Of a stretch of DNA of 64,000 nucleotides, positions 8,015 through 15,477 are shown in pieces. Made by a program: the position numbers and the translations under genes. This stretch comes from Mycobacterium sp. 236(2023). Lineage in GTDB: Bacteria; Actinomycetota; Actinomycetes; Mycobacteriales; Mycobacteriaceae. The DNA is taken from positions 186,001-250,000 of the forward strand of contig NZ_JARSBP010000002.1 in the NCBI RefSeq assembly GCF_029623955.1. The letters are read 5' to 3'. The notes under the pieces were generated by a model. The model had not been told where the DNA came from. It saw nothing but the letters and a program-made list of their open reading frames with translations, and did not search any database. The first letter of the stretch is position 1. Each line of letters starts with the position of its first letter.

Positions 8015-9274
8015 TTACCAGCGGGGGCTGGCCAGCTCGAACGACGGGTCGACGGTCTGCATGTAGCCGGTGTCGTCGCGGTCGCGGATGCCGCAGCGCA
8101 CGTACTGCTCGTGCAACGCATCCAGGGCGTCCTCGTCGATCTCGACACCCAGACCCGGCGCGGTCGGGACGGGCACAGAACCGTCGACGAACGTCAGTGC
8201 GCCGTCCTTGACGACGTCCTCGGTCTTCCACGGCCAGTGCGTGTCACACGCGTAGGTGAGGTTCGGCGTCGCGCCGGCCAGGTGCACCATCGCGGCCAGG
8301 CTGATGCCCAGGTGCGAGTTGGAGTGCATCGACAGGCCGAGCCCGAACGTGTCGCAGATGCCGGCCAGTAGGCGTGAGCGCTGCAGCCCACCCCAGTAGT
8401 GATGGTCGGAGAGAACGACTTTCACCGATCCCTTGGCGACGGCCGGGGCGAGTTGATCGAACGCGACGACGCACATGTTGGTCGCCAGGGGCATCGGGGA
8501 CTGGGCCGCAACCTCGGCCATGCCGTCGAGACCCGGGGTCGGGTCTTCGAGGTATTCGAGGATGCCTGCCAGCCCGGAGGCGACCTTGACCGACGTCTGC
8601 GGGGTCCATGCAGCGTTGGGGTCGAGTCGCAGCGGCACGCCGGGGAATGCCCGCGCCAGCGCTTCGATACCGGCCATCTCCTCTTCAGGAGCGAACACGC
8701 CGCCCTTGACTTTGATTGCGGTGAAACCGTATTCGTCGACGATGCGGCGGGCCTGCGCGACGAGGCCATCCGGATCCAGCGCTTCTCCAAACTTGTCCGG
8801 CTCCTGGCCGGGATGCGCCGCCCACTTGTAGAACAGGTAGGCGCTGAACGGGACGGCGTCGCGGACCTTACCCCCCAGCAGGTCCGAGACCGGCCGTCCC
8901 AGCGACTGGCCCTGCACGTCGAGGCAGGCCACCTCGAACGGCGACAGGACCTGGTCGACGGCCGAGGCGGTGGTGATCATGCCGGCGGTGCCGACGGCGG
9001 CGGTGTCACCCTTGAGGCGGGTGTCGATGGCGGCGCGAATCAGATTGAGCGAGAACACGTCCAGGCCGGTGATGGCCTCGGCCGCGGCCTGCAGTCGCGC
9101 CAGGTGACGGGTGTCGGCGTAGGTCTCGCCGAGGCCCACCAGACCCGCATCGGTGTCGAGCTGGATGATCGCCCGCAGCGCGTAGGGCTGGTGCACGCCC
9201 ACGGTGTTCAGCAGCGGGGGATCGACGAACGCAACGGGCGTGATGCGTGCGCCGGTGATGCGGATCTGGGACAT
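8015..9274 (-). CDS. gudD: Glucarate dehydratase (enolase superfamily)
   Basis: A 419-residue enzyme that dehydrates D-glucarate to 5-dehydro-4-deoxy-D-glucarate. The sequence shows the enolase-superfamily KxK motif (KVK, residues 188-190), probable Mg ligands D218 (RLDPN), E243 (LEDP) and N266 (ATNMC), and the Asp-His dyad of glucarate dehydratases at D290 (LSDHHYWGG) and H317 (LSMHSNSH). The length is normal for GudD. It lies 4 bp after the kdgD-like gene, in the order of the pathway, which makes the substrate assignment strong. A role on the related idarate or galactarate is possible in this subgroup. Confidence 0.93.
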   Translation of the reverse strand: MSQIRITGARITPVAFVDPPLLNTVGVHQPYALRAIIQLDTDAGLVGLGETYADTRHLARLQAAAEAITGLDVFSLNLIRAAIDTRLKGDTAAVGTAGMITTASAVDQVLSPFEVACLDVQGQSLGRPVSDLLGGKVRDAVPFSAYLFYKWAAHPGQEPDKFGEALDPDGLVAQARRIVDEYGFTAIKVKGGVFAPEEEMAGIEALARAFPGVPLRLDPNAAWTPQTSVKVASGLAGILEYLEDPTPGLDGMAEVAAQSPMPLATNMCVVAFDQLAPAVAKGSVKVVLSDHHYWGGLQRSRLLAGICDTFGLGLSMHSNSHLGISLAAMVHLAGATPNLTYACDTHWPWKTEDVVKDGALTFVDGSVPVPTAPGLGVEIDEDALDALHEQYVRCGIRDRDDTGYMQTVDPSFELASPRW

Positions 9275-9278
9275 GCGG

Positions 9279-10208
9279 TCAGACTGCCTGTGTCAGGGCG
9301 TCGGCGAGGACGGTGCGGCCGGCGGCGACGATCGAGGCGAGCTCGGCGAGGTCGTCGGAGGTCGGCATGACCAGCGGCGGGCGGACCGGTCCTGCGGGCA
9401 CGCCTTCCATCGTGACGCCGGCCTTGACGAGTGAGACCGCGTAGCCGGGCACGGTGTCGCGCAGGCGCACGAGCGGGATGAAGAACGCGTTGAGCAGTGC
9501 GTTGGTCAGCTCGCTGTTGCCGGACTCCAGCGCGTTGTAGAACGCCAGCGCCAGGTCGGGGGCGAAGGCGAACGTCGCCGACGAGTACAGCGGCACGCCG
9601 ATGGCGCGGTAGGCCAGCTGCGTGGTCTCGGCGGTGGGCAGGCCGTTGAAGAACAGGAAGTCGGGGTCGACCTGGGTGGTGACAGCCTGGACGATACGGG
9701 CGACCTGATCGAAATTGCCTGTGCCGTCCTTGAATCCGACGACTGTCGGGATCTTGGCGACGGCGATCGCGGATGCCTCGGTGAACTTCGCGTTGTTGCG
9801 GTTGTAGACGATGACGGGCAGCGAGGAAGATGAAGCGACCTCGGCTACGTAATCAACCAGCCCGGCCTGGGGGACCTCGACGAGGTAAGGCGGCAGCAGC
9901 AGGATGCCGTCGGCTCCGGCTTCCTTGGCCGACACCGCGAACCGCTTGGCCTGCGCGACGGAACCGCCCGCACCGGCGTAGACCGGGACGCGGCCGGCGA
10001 CGACCTCGACAGCGGTACGCACGACGTCGCCGAACTCGCCGTCCTCCATGGCGTGGAATTCGCCTGTGCCACAGGCGATGAACACGCCGCCGGGGCCGGC
10101 ATCGACGCCCTTGGCGATGTGGCGGGCCAGCGCGTCGAGGTCGACGGCACCGGACTCGGTCATCGGCGTGACGGGGAAGAACAGGACGCCGTCGAAGTTG
10201 GGACGCAT
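9279..10208 (-). CDS. kdgD: 5-dehydro-4-deoxyglucarate dehydratase (KdgD)
   Basis: A 309-residue member of the dihydrodipicolinate synthase / N-acetylneuraminate lyase family. K160 in VVGFKDGTGN is the Schiff-base lysine and Y135 in VIVYNRNN the catalytic tyrosine. The GTGEFHAME and YNRNN blocks are characteristic of KdgD, which decarboxylates and dehydrates 5-dehydro-4-deoxyglucarate to 2,5-dioxopentanoate. It lies 39 bp downstream of the dehydrogenase gene and 4 bp upstream of gudD, forming a complete three-enzyme route from D-glucarate to 2-oxoglutarate. Confidence 0.92.
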   Translation of the reverse strand: MRPNFDGVLFFPVTPMTESGAVDLDALARHIAKGVDAGPGGVFIACGTGEFHAMEDGEFGDVVRTAVEVVAGRVPVYAGAGGSVAQAKRFAVSAKEAGADGILLLPPYLVEVPQAGLVDYVAEVASSSSLPVIVYNRNNAKFTEASAIAVAKIPTVVGFKDGTGNFDQVARIVQAVTTQVDPDFLFFNGLPTAETTQLAYRAIGVPLYSSATFAFAPDLALAFYNALESGNSELTNALLNAFFIPLVRLRDTVPGYAVSLVKAGVTMEGVPAGPVRPPLVMPTSDDLAELASIVAAGRTVLADALTQAV

Positions 10209-10247
10209 TGCAGGCCTTTCAGTGCTTTTCGGTGGTGGGTTACTACG

Positions 10248-11840
10248 TCAGTCTTGGGTGAGTTCGCCGTCGACGCGGCGCCAGATGTTGTCGGGGTTTC
10301 CGTCAGCGATGGCGCTGGGCAGCAACGACTTCGGAACGTCCTGGTAGCAGACGGGGCGTAGGTAGCGCTCGATGGCCCGGGATCCGACGGACGTGGTGCG
10401 TGAGTCCGAGGTGGCGGGGAACGGTCCGCCGTGGACCATTGCGTGGCACACCTCGACGCCGGTAGGCCAGCCGCCGAACAGGATTCGGCCGGCTTTGAGC
10501 TCCAGCAGCGGGAGCAGCTTGCCGGCTTCGTCCAGATCGGAGTCGTCGGCGTGCACGGTGGCGGTCAGCTGGCCTTCCAGGCCCGCCACGACGGTGCGCA
10601 ACTCGTCGGCGTCGGCGCAGCGCACGATCAGGCTCGACGACCCGAACACCTCGGCCTGCAGCGCTTCGGACTTCACGAAGCTCGCTGCATCGGTGGTGAA
10701 CAGGGCCGCCTGGCCACAGGTTTCGCTGCCACCCACTTCGCCGCGAGCCACCAACTCCGCTTCGCCGGAGAGCGATTCGACGCCCGAGGCGTAGCTGCGA
10801 GCGATGTTCGGCGTGAGCATCGGGGTGGCCGGGGCAGCCGAGAGTGCCTGCGACGCGGCGGCGACAAACGACGTCAGACCGGGGCTGTCGACAGCGATGA
10901 CAAGGCCGGGGTTGGTGCAAAACTGGCCCGAACCCATCGTCAGCGAGGCGACGAACGCCTTGCCGAGTTCGGCGCCGCGGGTGTCGAGAGCTCCGTCGAG
11001 GAGGAACACCGGGTTGATGGAGCTCATCTCGGCGTACACCGGGATCGGCTCGGGGCGGGCAGCCGCGGCGGCCACGAGAGCCGTTCCCCCGGTTCGGGAT
11101 CCGGTGAAGCCGACGGCCTTGATGCGCGGGTCGGTGACGAGCGCGATGCCGAGCTCCTGGCCGGACCCGAACAGCAGCGAGAACGTGCCCTTCGGCAGCC
11201 CGGAGGATGCGACGGCCTCGGTGATGGCGCGGGCGACGAGCTCGGAGGTGCCGGGGTGGGCGTCGTGCGCCTTGACGACGACGGGGCAGCCCGCGGCGAG
11301 TGCCGACGCGGTGTCGCCGCCGGCGACGGAGAACGCGAGGGGGAAGTTCGACGCGCTGAACACGGCGACGGGGCCGAGCGGGATGAAGCGCTGGCGTAGG
11401 TCGGGACGCGGCAGCGGCGCGCGGTCAGGCAGCGGGGTGTCGAGGCGGGCGCCGTTCCAGCTGCCCTCACGGAGCACGGACGCGAACAGGCGCAGCTGGC
11501 CGGTGGTGCGGCCGACTTCACCGGTGATCCGGGCCTGCGGCAGACCGGACTCGGCGACGGTGCGGGCGATGAGGTCGTCTTTGATCGCCTCGATGTTGGC
11601 GGCGATCGACTCGAGGAACGTGGCGCGCTGTTCGGAGGTCGTGGCGCGGTACACGCCGAAGGCGTTAGCGGCCGCGGCGCACGCCGTCTCGACATGGGTG
11701 ACGTCGCCGTGCGCGTAGGCGGGCTCCAGCGATTCTCCGGCGGCCGGGTCGAACGCGCGGACCTCCTTGCCGGTTCCGCGGACGGGTGTGCCGGCGATGA
11801 GCATCTCTCCGGTGAAAGTTCCAGGGATCGTCGCAGTCAT
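10248..11840 (-). CDS. 2,5-dioxovalerate (alpha-ketoglutarate semialdehyde) dehydrogenase, NADP-type
   Basis: A 530-residue aldehyde dehydrogenase. N165 (SASNFP), E271 (YAEMSSINP) and the catalytic C308 ([10 protein letters not shown]) are in place, and the length and AEMSSINP block are those of the alpha-ketoglutarate semialdehyde dehydrogenase branch. It would oxidise 2,5-dioxopentanoate to 2-oxoglutarate, feeding the TCA cycle. It is the first gene of the operon. The ATG at 11840 lies 7 bp after a TACCGT -10 element, so the transcript may start at or very near the start codon (leaderless), as is common in mycobacteria. The family is certain; the exact substrate is inferred from the neighbours. 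Confidence 0.9.
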   Translation of the reverse strand: MTATIPGTFTGEMLIAGTPVRGTGKEVRAFDPAAGESLEPAYAHGDVTHVETACAAAANAFGVYRATTSEQRATFLESIAANIEAIKDDLIARTVAESGLPQARITGEVGRTTGQLRLFASVLREGSWNGARLDTPLPDRAPLPRPDLRQRFIPLGPVAVFSASNFPLAFSVAGGDTASALAAGCPVVVKAHDAHPGTSELVARAITEAVASSGLPKGTFSLLFGSGQELGIALVTDPRIKAVGFTGSRTGGTALVAAAAARPEPIPVYAEMSSINPVFLLDGALDTRGAELGKAFVASLTMGSGQFCTNPGLVIAVDSPGLTSFVAAASQALSAAPATPMLTPNIARSYASGVESLSGEAELVARGEVGGSETCGQAALFTTDAASFVKSEALQAEVFGSSSLIVRCADADELRTVVAGLEGQLTATVHADDSDLDEAGKLLPLLELKAGRILFGGWPTGVEVCHAMVHGGPFPATSDSRTTSVGSRAIERYLRPVCYQDVPKSLLPSAIADGNPDNIWRRVDGELTQD

Positions 11841-11847
11841 GCCTTAA

Positions 11848-11916
11848 ACGGTAGGAAACATATCCATGCCTGTCCAAGACCATTTCGCACATCACTAATG
11901 CTTGAATGGCATTAGT
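11848..11916 (-). promoter_or_regulatory. Promoter and LysR-type operator of the glucarate operon
   Basis: Read on the minus strand: a LysR box ACTAATGC-N7-GCATTAGT at 11894-11916 (this contains T-N11-A), a -35 TTGGAC at 11872-11877, an 18-bp spacer and a -10 TACCGT at 11848-11853. The ATG of the dehydrogenase begins 7 bp further on, which predicts a leaderless mRNA. The dyad sits upstream of the -35, the usual activator position. It could alternatively serve as a weak terminator hairpin for the HxlR gene, but no T-run follows. Confidence 0.7.
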
Positions 11917-11928
11917 CGGCGCCGAGGC

Positions 11929-12633
11929 CTAACGCGCCAGGCGCTTCTCGATGACGCCGACGAGCGCGGCCGCGGCGGCAGGTTCGCCGGACATCGCGAG
12001 GCTGCCGTCGGCGACGGCGTCGTCGAGCGTGATCCGGTGGCCGACGATCGCGGCAACGGTGGTTGCCGACGACCGCACCGTCACGTCGCCGGGCGTCGCG
12101 GGGGCGCCCGGAGTCACCGTCACCTTGCCGTCGAGCAACCGTAAGCAGGCGGAGCTGTCGTCGATGTGGAACTCGTAGACGGCGTCGAGGTCATGGGGCC
12201 CGTCGCGCCGGACGTCGGCGGCGAGAAAGCTCAGCAGCCATTCGGCGCGGAACGCCTCGTGTTCGGCGTCGGCCTCCGACATCTGATGGCGGGCGCCCCA
12301 CATCGCGAGAGGGATCACCGCTTTGGCGAGTTCCCTTCCGGCGTCGGACAGTTCGTAGACGACGGCCGAGCCGGGCTGGTCGAGTGCCAGCCGTCGTTGC
12401 ACGATGCCGTCGGATTCCAGCTGCCGCATCCGGTTGGCGAGCAGCGAGGTCCCGATGCCGGCGAGCGCGTCCGCCAACTCGGTGTAGCGCTTCGGCCCGG
12501 ACGTCAGCTCCCGCACGATCAGCAGCGTCCAGCGCTCGCCGACCACGTCGAGCGCGTGCGCAAGCCCGCAGAACTGGCCATAGGTCCGTCGCGACACGTC
12601 GGCAAGCCTACTCATCGCACTCCCGTTTCCCAC
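11929..12633 (-). CDS. HxlR-family regulator fused to an SCP2 sterol-carrier-like domain
   Basis: A 234-residue protein. Residues ~20-110 are a HxlR-type winged helix (CGLAHALDVVGERWTLLIVR, then KRYTELADAL, then LANRMRQLESDGIVQRR). Residues ~130-234 are an SCP2-like hydrophobic-ligand domain (AVYEFHIDDSSACLRLLDGK, then TVRSSATTVAAIVGHRITLDDA). The fusion suggests a regulator that senses a lipid-like ligand directly. Starts at 12633 or at the next ATG, 12615, are both possible. It is upstream of and co-directional with the glucarate operon, but separated from it by that operon's own promoter. It is divergent from a small ORF at 12727; the AT-rich gap holds a GTTAC direct repeat. Confidence 0.85.
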   Translation of the reverse strand: MGNGSAMSRLADVSRRTYGQFCGLAHALDVVGERWTLLIVRELTSGPKRYTELADALAGIGTSLLANRMRQLESDGIVQRRLALDQPGSAVVYELSDAGRELAKAVIPLAMWGARHQMSEADAEHEAFRAEWLLSFLAADVRRDGPHDLDAVYEFHIDDSSACLRLLDGKVTVTPGAPATPGDVTVRSSATTVAAIVGHRITLDDAVADGSLAMSGEPAAAAALVGVIEKRLAR

Positions 12634-12653
12634 GTGAACTCACATATCTATTG

Positions 12654-12676
12654 GTTACTTCTAAATCTTATGTTAC
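12654..12676. promoter_or_regulatory. AT-rich divergent promoter region with GTTAC direct repeat
   Basis: Within the 93-bp gap between the HxlR-type gene and the small ORF at 12727, the sequence GTTAC occurs at 12654-12658 and again at 12672-12676, 18 bp apart, in the most AT-rich stretch of this part of the window. HxlR proteins are known to bind tandem repeats, so this is a reasonable place for autoregulation, but the evidence is only positional. Confidence 0.3.
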
Positions 12677-12726
12677 GTTCCAGAAAGAGAAGCGCAAGCC
12701 TCTGAACTGCGAAGAAAGGTAATGAC

Positions 12727-12924
12727 ATGGCATCCATACCTGGCTTCTGGCCGTGGCCTCGATGGGATCTGACCGGTTTTCTGCGAATAAGACCCAAAGT
12801 TGTCGAGGCCGCGATTGCCGAGGCGGTGGCCCGTCCAGAGCTCAAGAGACGGCGGACCTACGCGCCGGCGCGCGATGCGTTTCTGGAGAATTCGGCCATG
12901 CGACGGGAGATGCACCGGCTCTGA
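12727..12924 (+). CDS. Small hypothetical protein, 65 residues
   Basis: A short ORF starting ATG at 12727 after a GAAAGG ribosome-site-like sequence about 8 bp upstream. The product is basic and Trp/Pro-rich at the start (FWPWPRWDLTGFLR), then alpha-helical and charged (VVEAAIAEAVARPELKRRR). There is no signal peptide and no motif I recognise. Position directly after a divergent promoter region and a good Shine-Dalgarno support a real gene, and the reading frame has mycobacterial third-position GC. It may be regulated with the divergent HxlR-SCP2 gene. Function unknown. Confidence 0.5.
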   Translation: MASIPGFWPWPRWDLTGFLRIRPKVVEAAIAEAVARPELKRRRTYAPARDAFLENSAMRREMHRL

Positions 12925-13227
12925 ACACGTGCCCGCCTGGCGGCGGCGAAATCGCTGGTCCGTCCGCCGTGGTAACCGTTCTCCTACCGCAGCGCGCCCA
13001 GTCGGGCAGCGAAACCACACCTTCGGCCTCGCCCATGACCTCTCCCGTGTCGGCGCAGCGTGGTAAGAATGCTGAACCCCAGTAGCACGCCGTGGCGTCG
13101 CCCTGCGCCGGGAGGTCCAAATCGGGCAAACCGGTGGTGAGGCGGCTGACATGCGTCCGGGCAGCCCCGGCAAACATCATGTAGCTTCAATCGACTATCC
13201 GATTGGCCGCAGCCGAGGAGAACACCG
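12925..13227. other. Gap without a convincing gene
   Basis: About 300 bp between the small ORF and the kinase. Open frames on the minus strand cross it but have no ribosome site and no recognisable protein pattern. The last ~15 bp carry the kinase ribosome site (GAGGAG at 13215-13220). No repeat or RNA gene was seen. Confidence 0.5.
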
Positions 13228-14985
13228 GTGAATGCGACACCATTCGGGCACTATCAGCTGCAAAAGCTGATCGGCCAGGGCGGGATGGGTGAGGTCTACC
13301 AGGCCTACGACACCAAGACCGACCGTGTTGTCGCGCTCAAAGTTCTCCCTCACCACATGGCGCAGGACGAGATCTTCCAGACGAGGTTCCGGCGCGAATC
13401 GCAGGCCGCCGCGGGCATCAACGATCCGCACGTCGTCCCCATCCACGGCTACGGCGAGATCGACGGCCGGCTCTATCTGGACATGCGCCTCATCGAAGGC
13501 CGCAATCTCGGGACGATGCTGCAGGAAACCGAGAAGCCGCTCGGCGCCGCATTCGCCGTCACGATTGTCGAGCAGGTCGCCAACGGCCTCGACGCCGCGC
13601 ACAGCCTCGGCCTGATCCACCGCGACATCAAGCCGTCCAACATCCTCATCACCGGCCGCGACTTCGTCTACCTGATCGACTTCGGTCTGGCGCGCACCGC
13701 GGGGGAGAAGGGTCTGACGACGGCGGGCAGCACGCTCGGCACGCTGGCCTACATGGCGCCGGAGCGCTTCGAGGGCGGCGAGGTCGACGCACGTTCGGAC
13801 ATCTACGCGCTCACGTGCGTGCTCTATGAATGTCTCACTGGCTCACGGCCTTATCCCGCCGACAGCCTCGAACAGCAGATCGCCGGCCACATGGTCTCGC
13901 CGATCCCGAAACCGTCGGACGTCGATCCGCGGCTCGGTGCGTTCGACGAGGTGGTCGCCAAGGGCATGGCGAAGAAGCCTGCCAAGCGCTACCAATCTGC
14001 CGGTGAGCTCGCGCAGGCGGCGAAGCGTGCGCTCAACGCGCCGGTGCGGCGGACCGGGAGCCATTCGCGTCACTCGGCCCGTACGGAACGCAAGGGGTCG
14101 CGCAAGGCGCTCGTCGTCGCCGGCGTCGCCGCGCTCGTCATCGCCGCGGGCGGCGTCGGCTTGTGGCAGTGGGCGCCGTGGAAAGGGGACGACGGGCCCG
14201 GCCTTCCGGCGGGCGCGGTACCCGAGATCGCGGCGACGGTGCCCGCGGAGATCCGTGACACCGGCCGGCTCGTCATCGGCGTGAACGTGCCGTACGCGCC
14301 GATGGAGTTCAAGAACGCCGACGGGCAGCTCGTGGGCTTCGACGTCGAGCTGATGAACGCGGTGTCGCGCGTGCTCGGGCTCGTTCCCGACTACCGGGAC
14401 ACGTCCTTCGAGACGATCCTGCCCGCCGTCGTCGACGGCACCTACAACATCGGCATGTCATCGGTGACCGACACCAAAGAGCGCGAAGAGCTCGTCGACT
14501 TCGTCACGTATTTCGAGGCGGGCACGCAGTGGGCCCGCAGGCCGGGCGCGTCGATCGGGCCGGCGTCGGCGTGCGGCGTCAAAGTCGGTGTGGCCGACGG
14601 AACGCTGCAGGCCACCGAGGAACTGCCGGGCAAGAGTGATCTCTGCTCGGCTGCCGGGATGCCCGCGATCGACATGGTGGTGTTCAAGAGCCAGGACGAG
14701 GTGACGACCGCACTGATCAAAGGCGAGGTGGACGCGATGTCGGCCGACTCACCGGTCACGGGTTTCGCGATCAAGCTCAGCCGCGGCGATCTCGTGCCCG
14801 CGGGTGACGTGTTCGACTCCGCACCCTACGGCTGGCCGGTCGCGAAGGACTCGGGTCTGTCCGAATCGCTGCGCCTGGCGCTGGAACATCTGATGGAGAC
14901 CGGCGAGTACCGGGCCATCGCCACGATGTGGGGCGTCGAGCGCGGCATGATCGACAAGCCGTTGCTCAACGGCGCGACCAGGTAG
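13228..14985 (+). CDS. Ser/Thr protein kinase fused to an extracellular solute-binding (SBP_bac_3) domain
   Basis: A 585-residue transmembrane receptor kinase. The intracellular kinase domain (about 8-270) has the Gly loop GQGGMG (16-21), catalytic Lys38 (VALKV), HRDIKPSN (131-138), DFG (151-153) and APE (177-179). A single membrane helix lies at about 293-313. The extracellular part (about 346-575) is a type-3 periplasmic amino-acid-binding fold (RLVIGVNVPYAPMEF, then GQLVGFDVELMNAVSRVLG, then GTYNIGMSSVTDTKERE), as in glutamine and arginine binding proteins. It would let an external small molecule control phosphorylation in the cytoplasm. The kinase and binding motifs look complete, so both halves are probably functional. 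The ligand is unknown. It is a single gene with no transporter beside it, so import is not its job. Confidence 0.9.
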   Translation: MNATPFGHYQLQKLIGQGGMGEVYQAYDTKTDRVVALKVLPHHMAQDEIFQTRFRRESQAAAGINDPHVVPIHGYGEIDGRLYLDMRLIEGRNLGTMLQETEKPLGAAFAVTIVEQVANGLDAAHSLGLIHRDIKPSNILITGRDFVYLIDFGLARTAGEKGLTTAGSTLGTLAYMAPERFEGGEVDARSDIYALTCVLYECLTGSRPYPADSLEQQIAGHMVSPIPKPSDVDPRLGAFDEVVAKGMAKKPAKRYQSAGELAQAAKRALNAPVRRTGSHSRHSARTERKGSRKALVVAGVAALVIAAGGVGLWQWAPWKGDDGPGLPAGAVPEIAATVPAEIRDTGRLVIGVNVPYAPMEFKNADGQLVGFDVELMNAVSRVLGLVPDYRDTSFETILPAVVDGTYNIGMSSVTDTKEREELVDFVTYFEAGTQWARRPGASIGPASACGVKVGVADGTLQATEELPGKSDLCSAAGMPAIDMVVFKSQDEVTTALIKGEVDAMSADSPVTGFAIKLSRGDLVPAGDVFDSAPYGWPVAKDSGLSESLRLALEHLMETGEYRAIATMWGVERGMIDKPLLNGATR

Positions 14986-15013
14986 TTCCGCGCATGGTCG
15001 TGCGGCTGCTCGG

Positions 15014-15439
15014 TTAGCGGCAGCGGTAGTCCAGACACACCGTCGTTCCGTCGTCTGTGCCACTGATCGTGCAGTGGTCGGCCATGGCGTGCATCAGCGC
15101 GACGCCGCGGCCACGACGATCGTTTTTGCCAGTGGCGCCGGGCTGGCGCCACGTTCCGTGGTCGGTGACGCACACGCTGAGGCAACGTGCGGTCGGCTCG
15201 AAGTCGGCGCGCACCGCCATCATGCCGACGGACGAGTGGTCGGCATACGCGTGATCCACACAGTTGGCGAGTGCCTCGTACACCGCCAGCAGGATTTCGT
15301 TCGTTTGAGAGGCAGGGACTCCGCGATCGCGCAGCCAGATGCTGAAGTCGTCACGCAGTTGCGCGGCACTGGCGGCGGTCGCCACCCCCCTCACTGTCAA
15401 CTGTTCTGAGGTGGGCGACACCACCGCTGCAACACTCAT
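15014..15439 (-). CDS. RsbW-like anti-sigma / HATPase_c_2 ATP-binding protein
   Basis: A 141-residue GHKL ATPase domain protein of the RsbW/SpoIIAB class. The N-box helix is EILLAVYEALANCVDHAY (about 48-65) and the G-boxes are seen around VTDHGTW and RGRGVALMHAMAD. Such proteins bind and inhibit alternative sigma factors (SigF/SigB type) or phosphorylate an anti-anti-sigma protein; no sigma or antagonist gene is adjacent. It begins 38 bp after the MMPL gene's stop on the same strand and may share its transcript. Confidence 0.82.
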   Translation of the reverse strand: MSVAAVVSPTSEQLTVRGVATAASAAQLRDDFSIWLRDRGVPASQTNEILLAVYEALANCVDHAYADHSSVGMMAVRADFEPTARCLSVCVTDHGTWRQPGATGKNDRRGRGVALMHAMADHCTISGTDDGTTVCLDYRCR

Positions 15440-15477
15440 GCTTTTTGCTTACCCATGTGTGCGCCGCACTAGTCACC

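Noticed and set aside
12842..13180. 112-codon minus-strand frame between the small ORF and the kinase
   Set aside because: Some stretches look protein-like (GDATACYWGS), but there is no ribosome site, it overlaps the small plus-strand ORF, and no family comes to mind.
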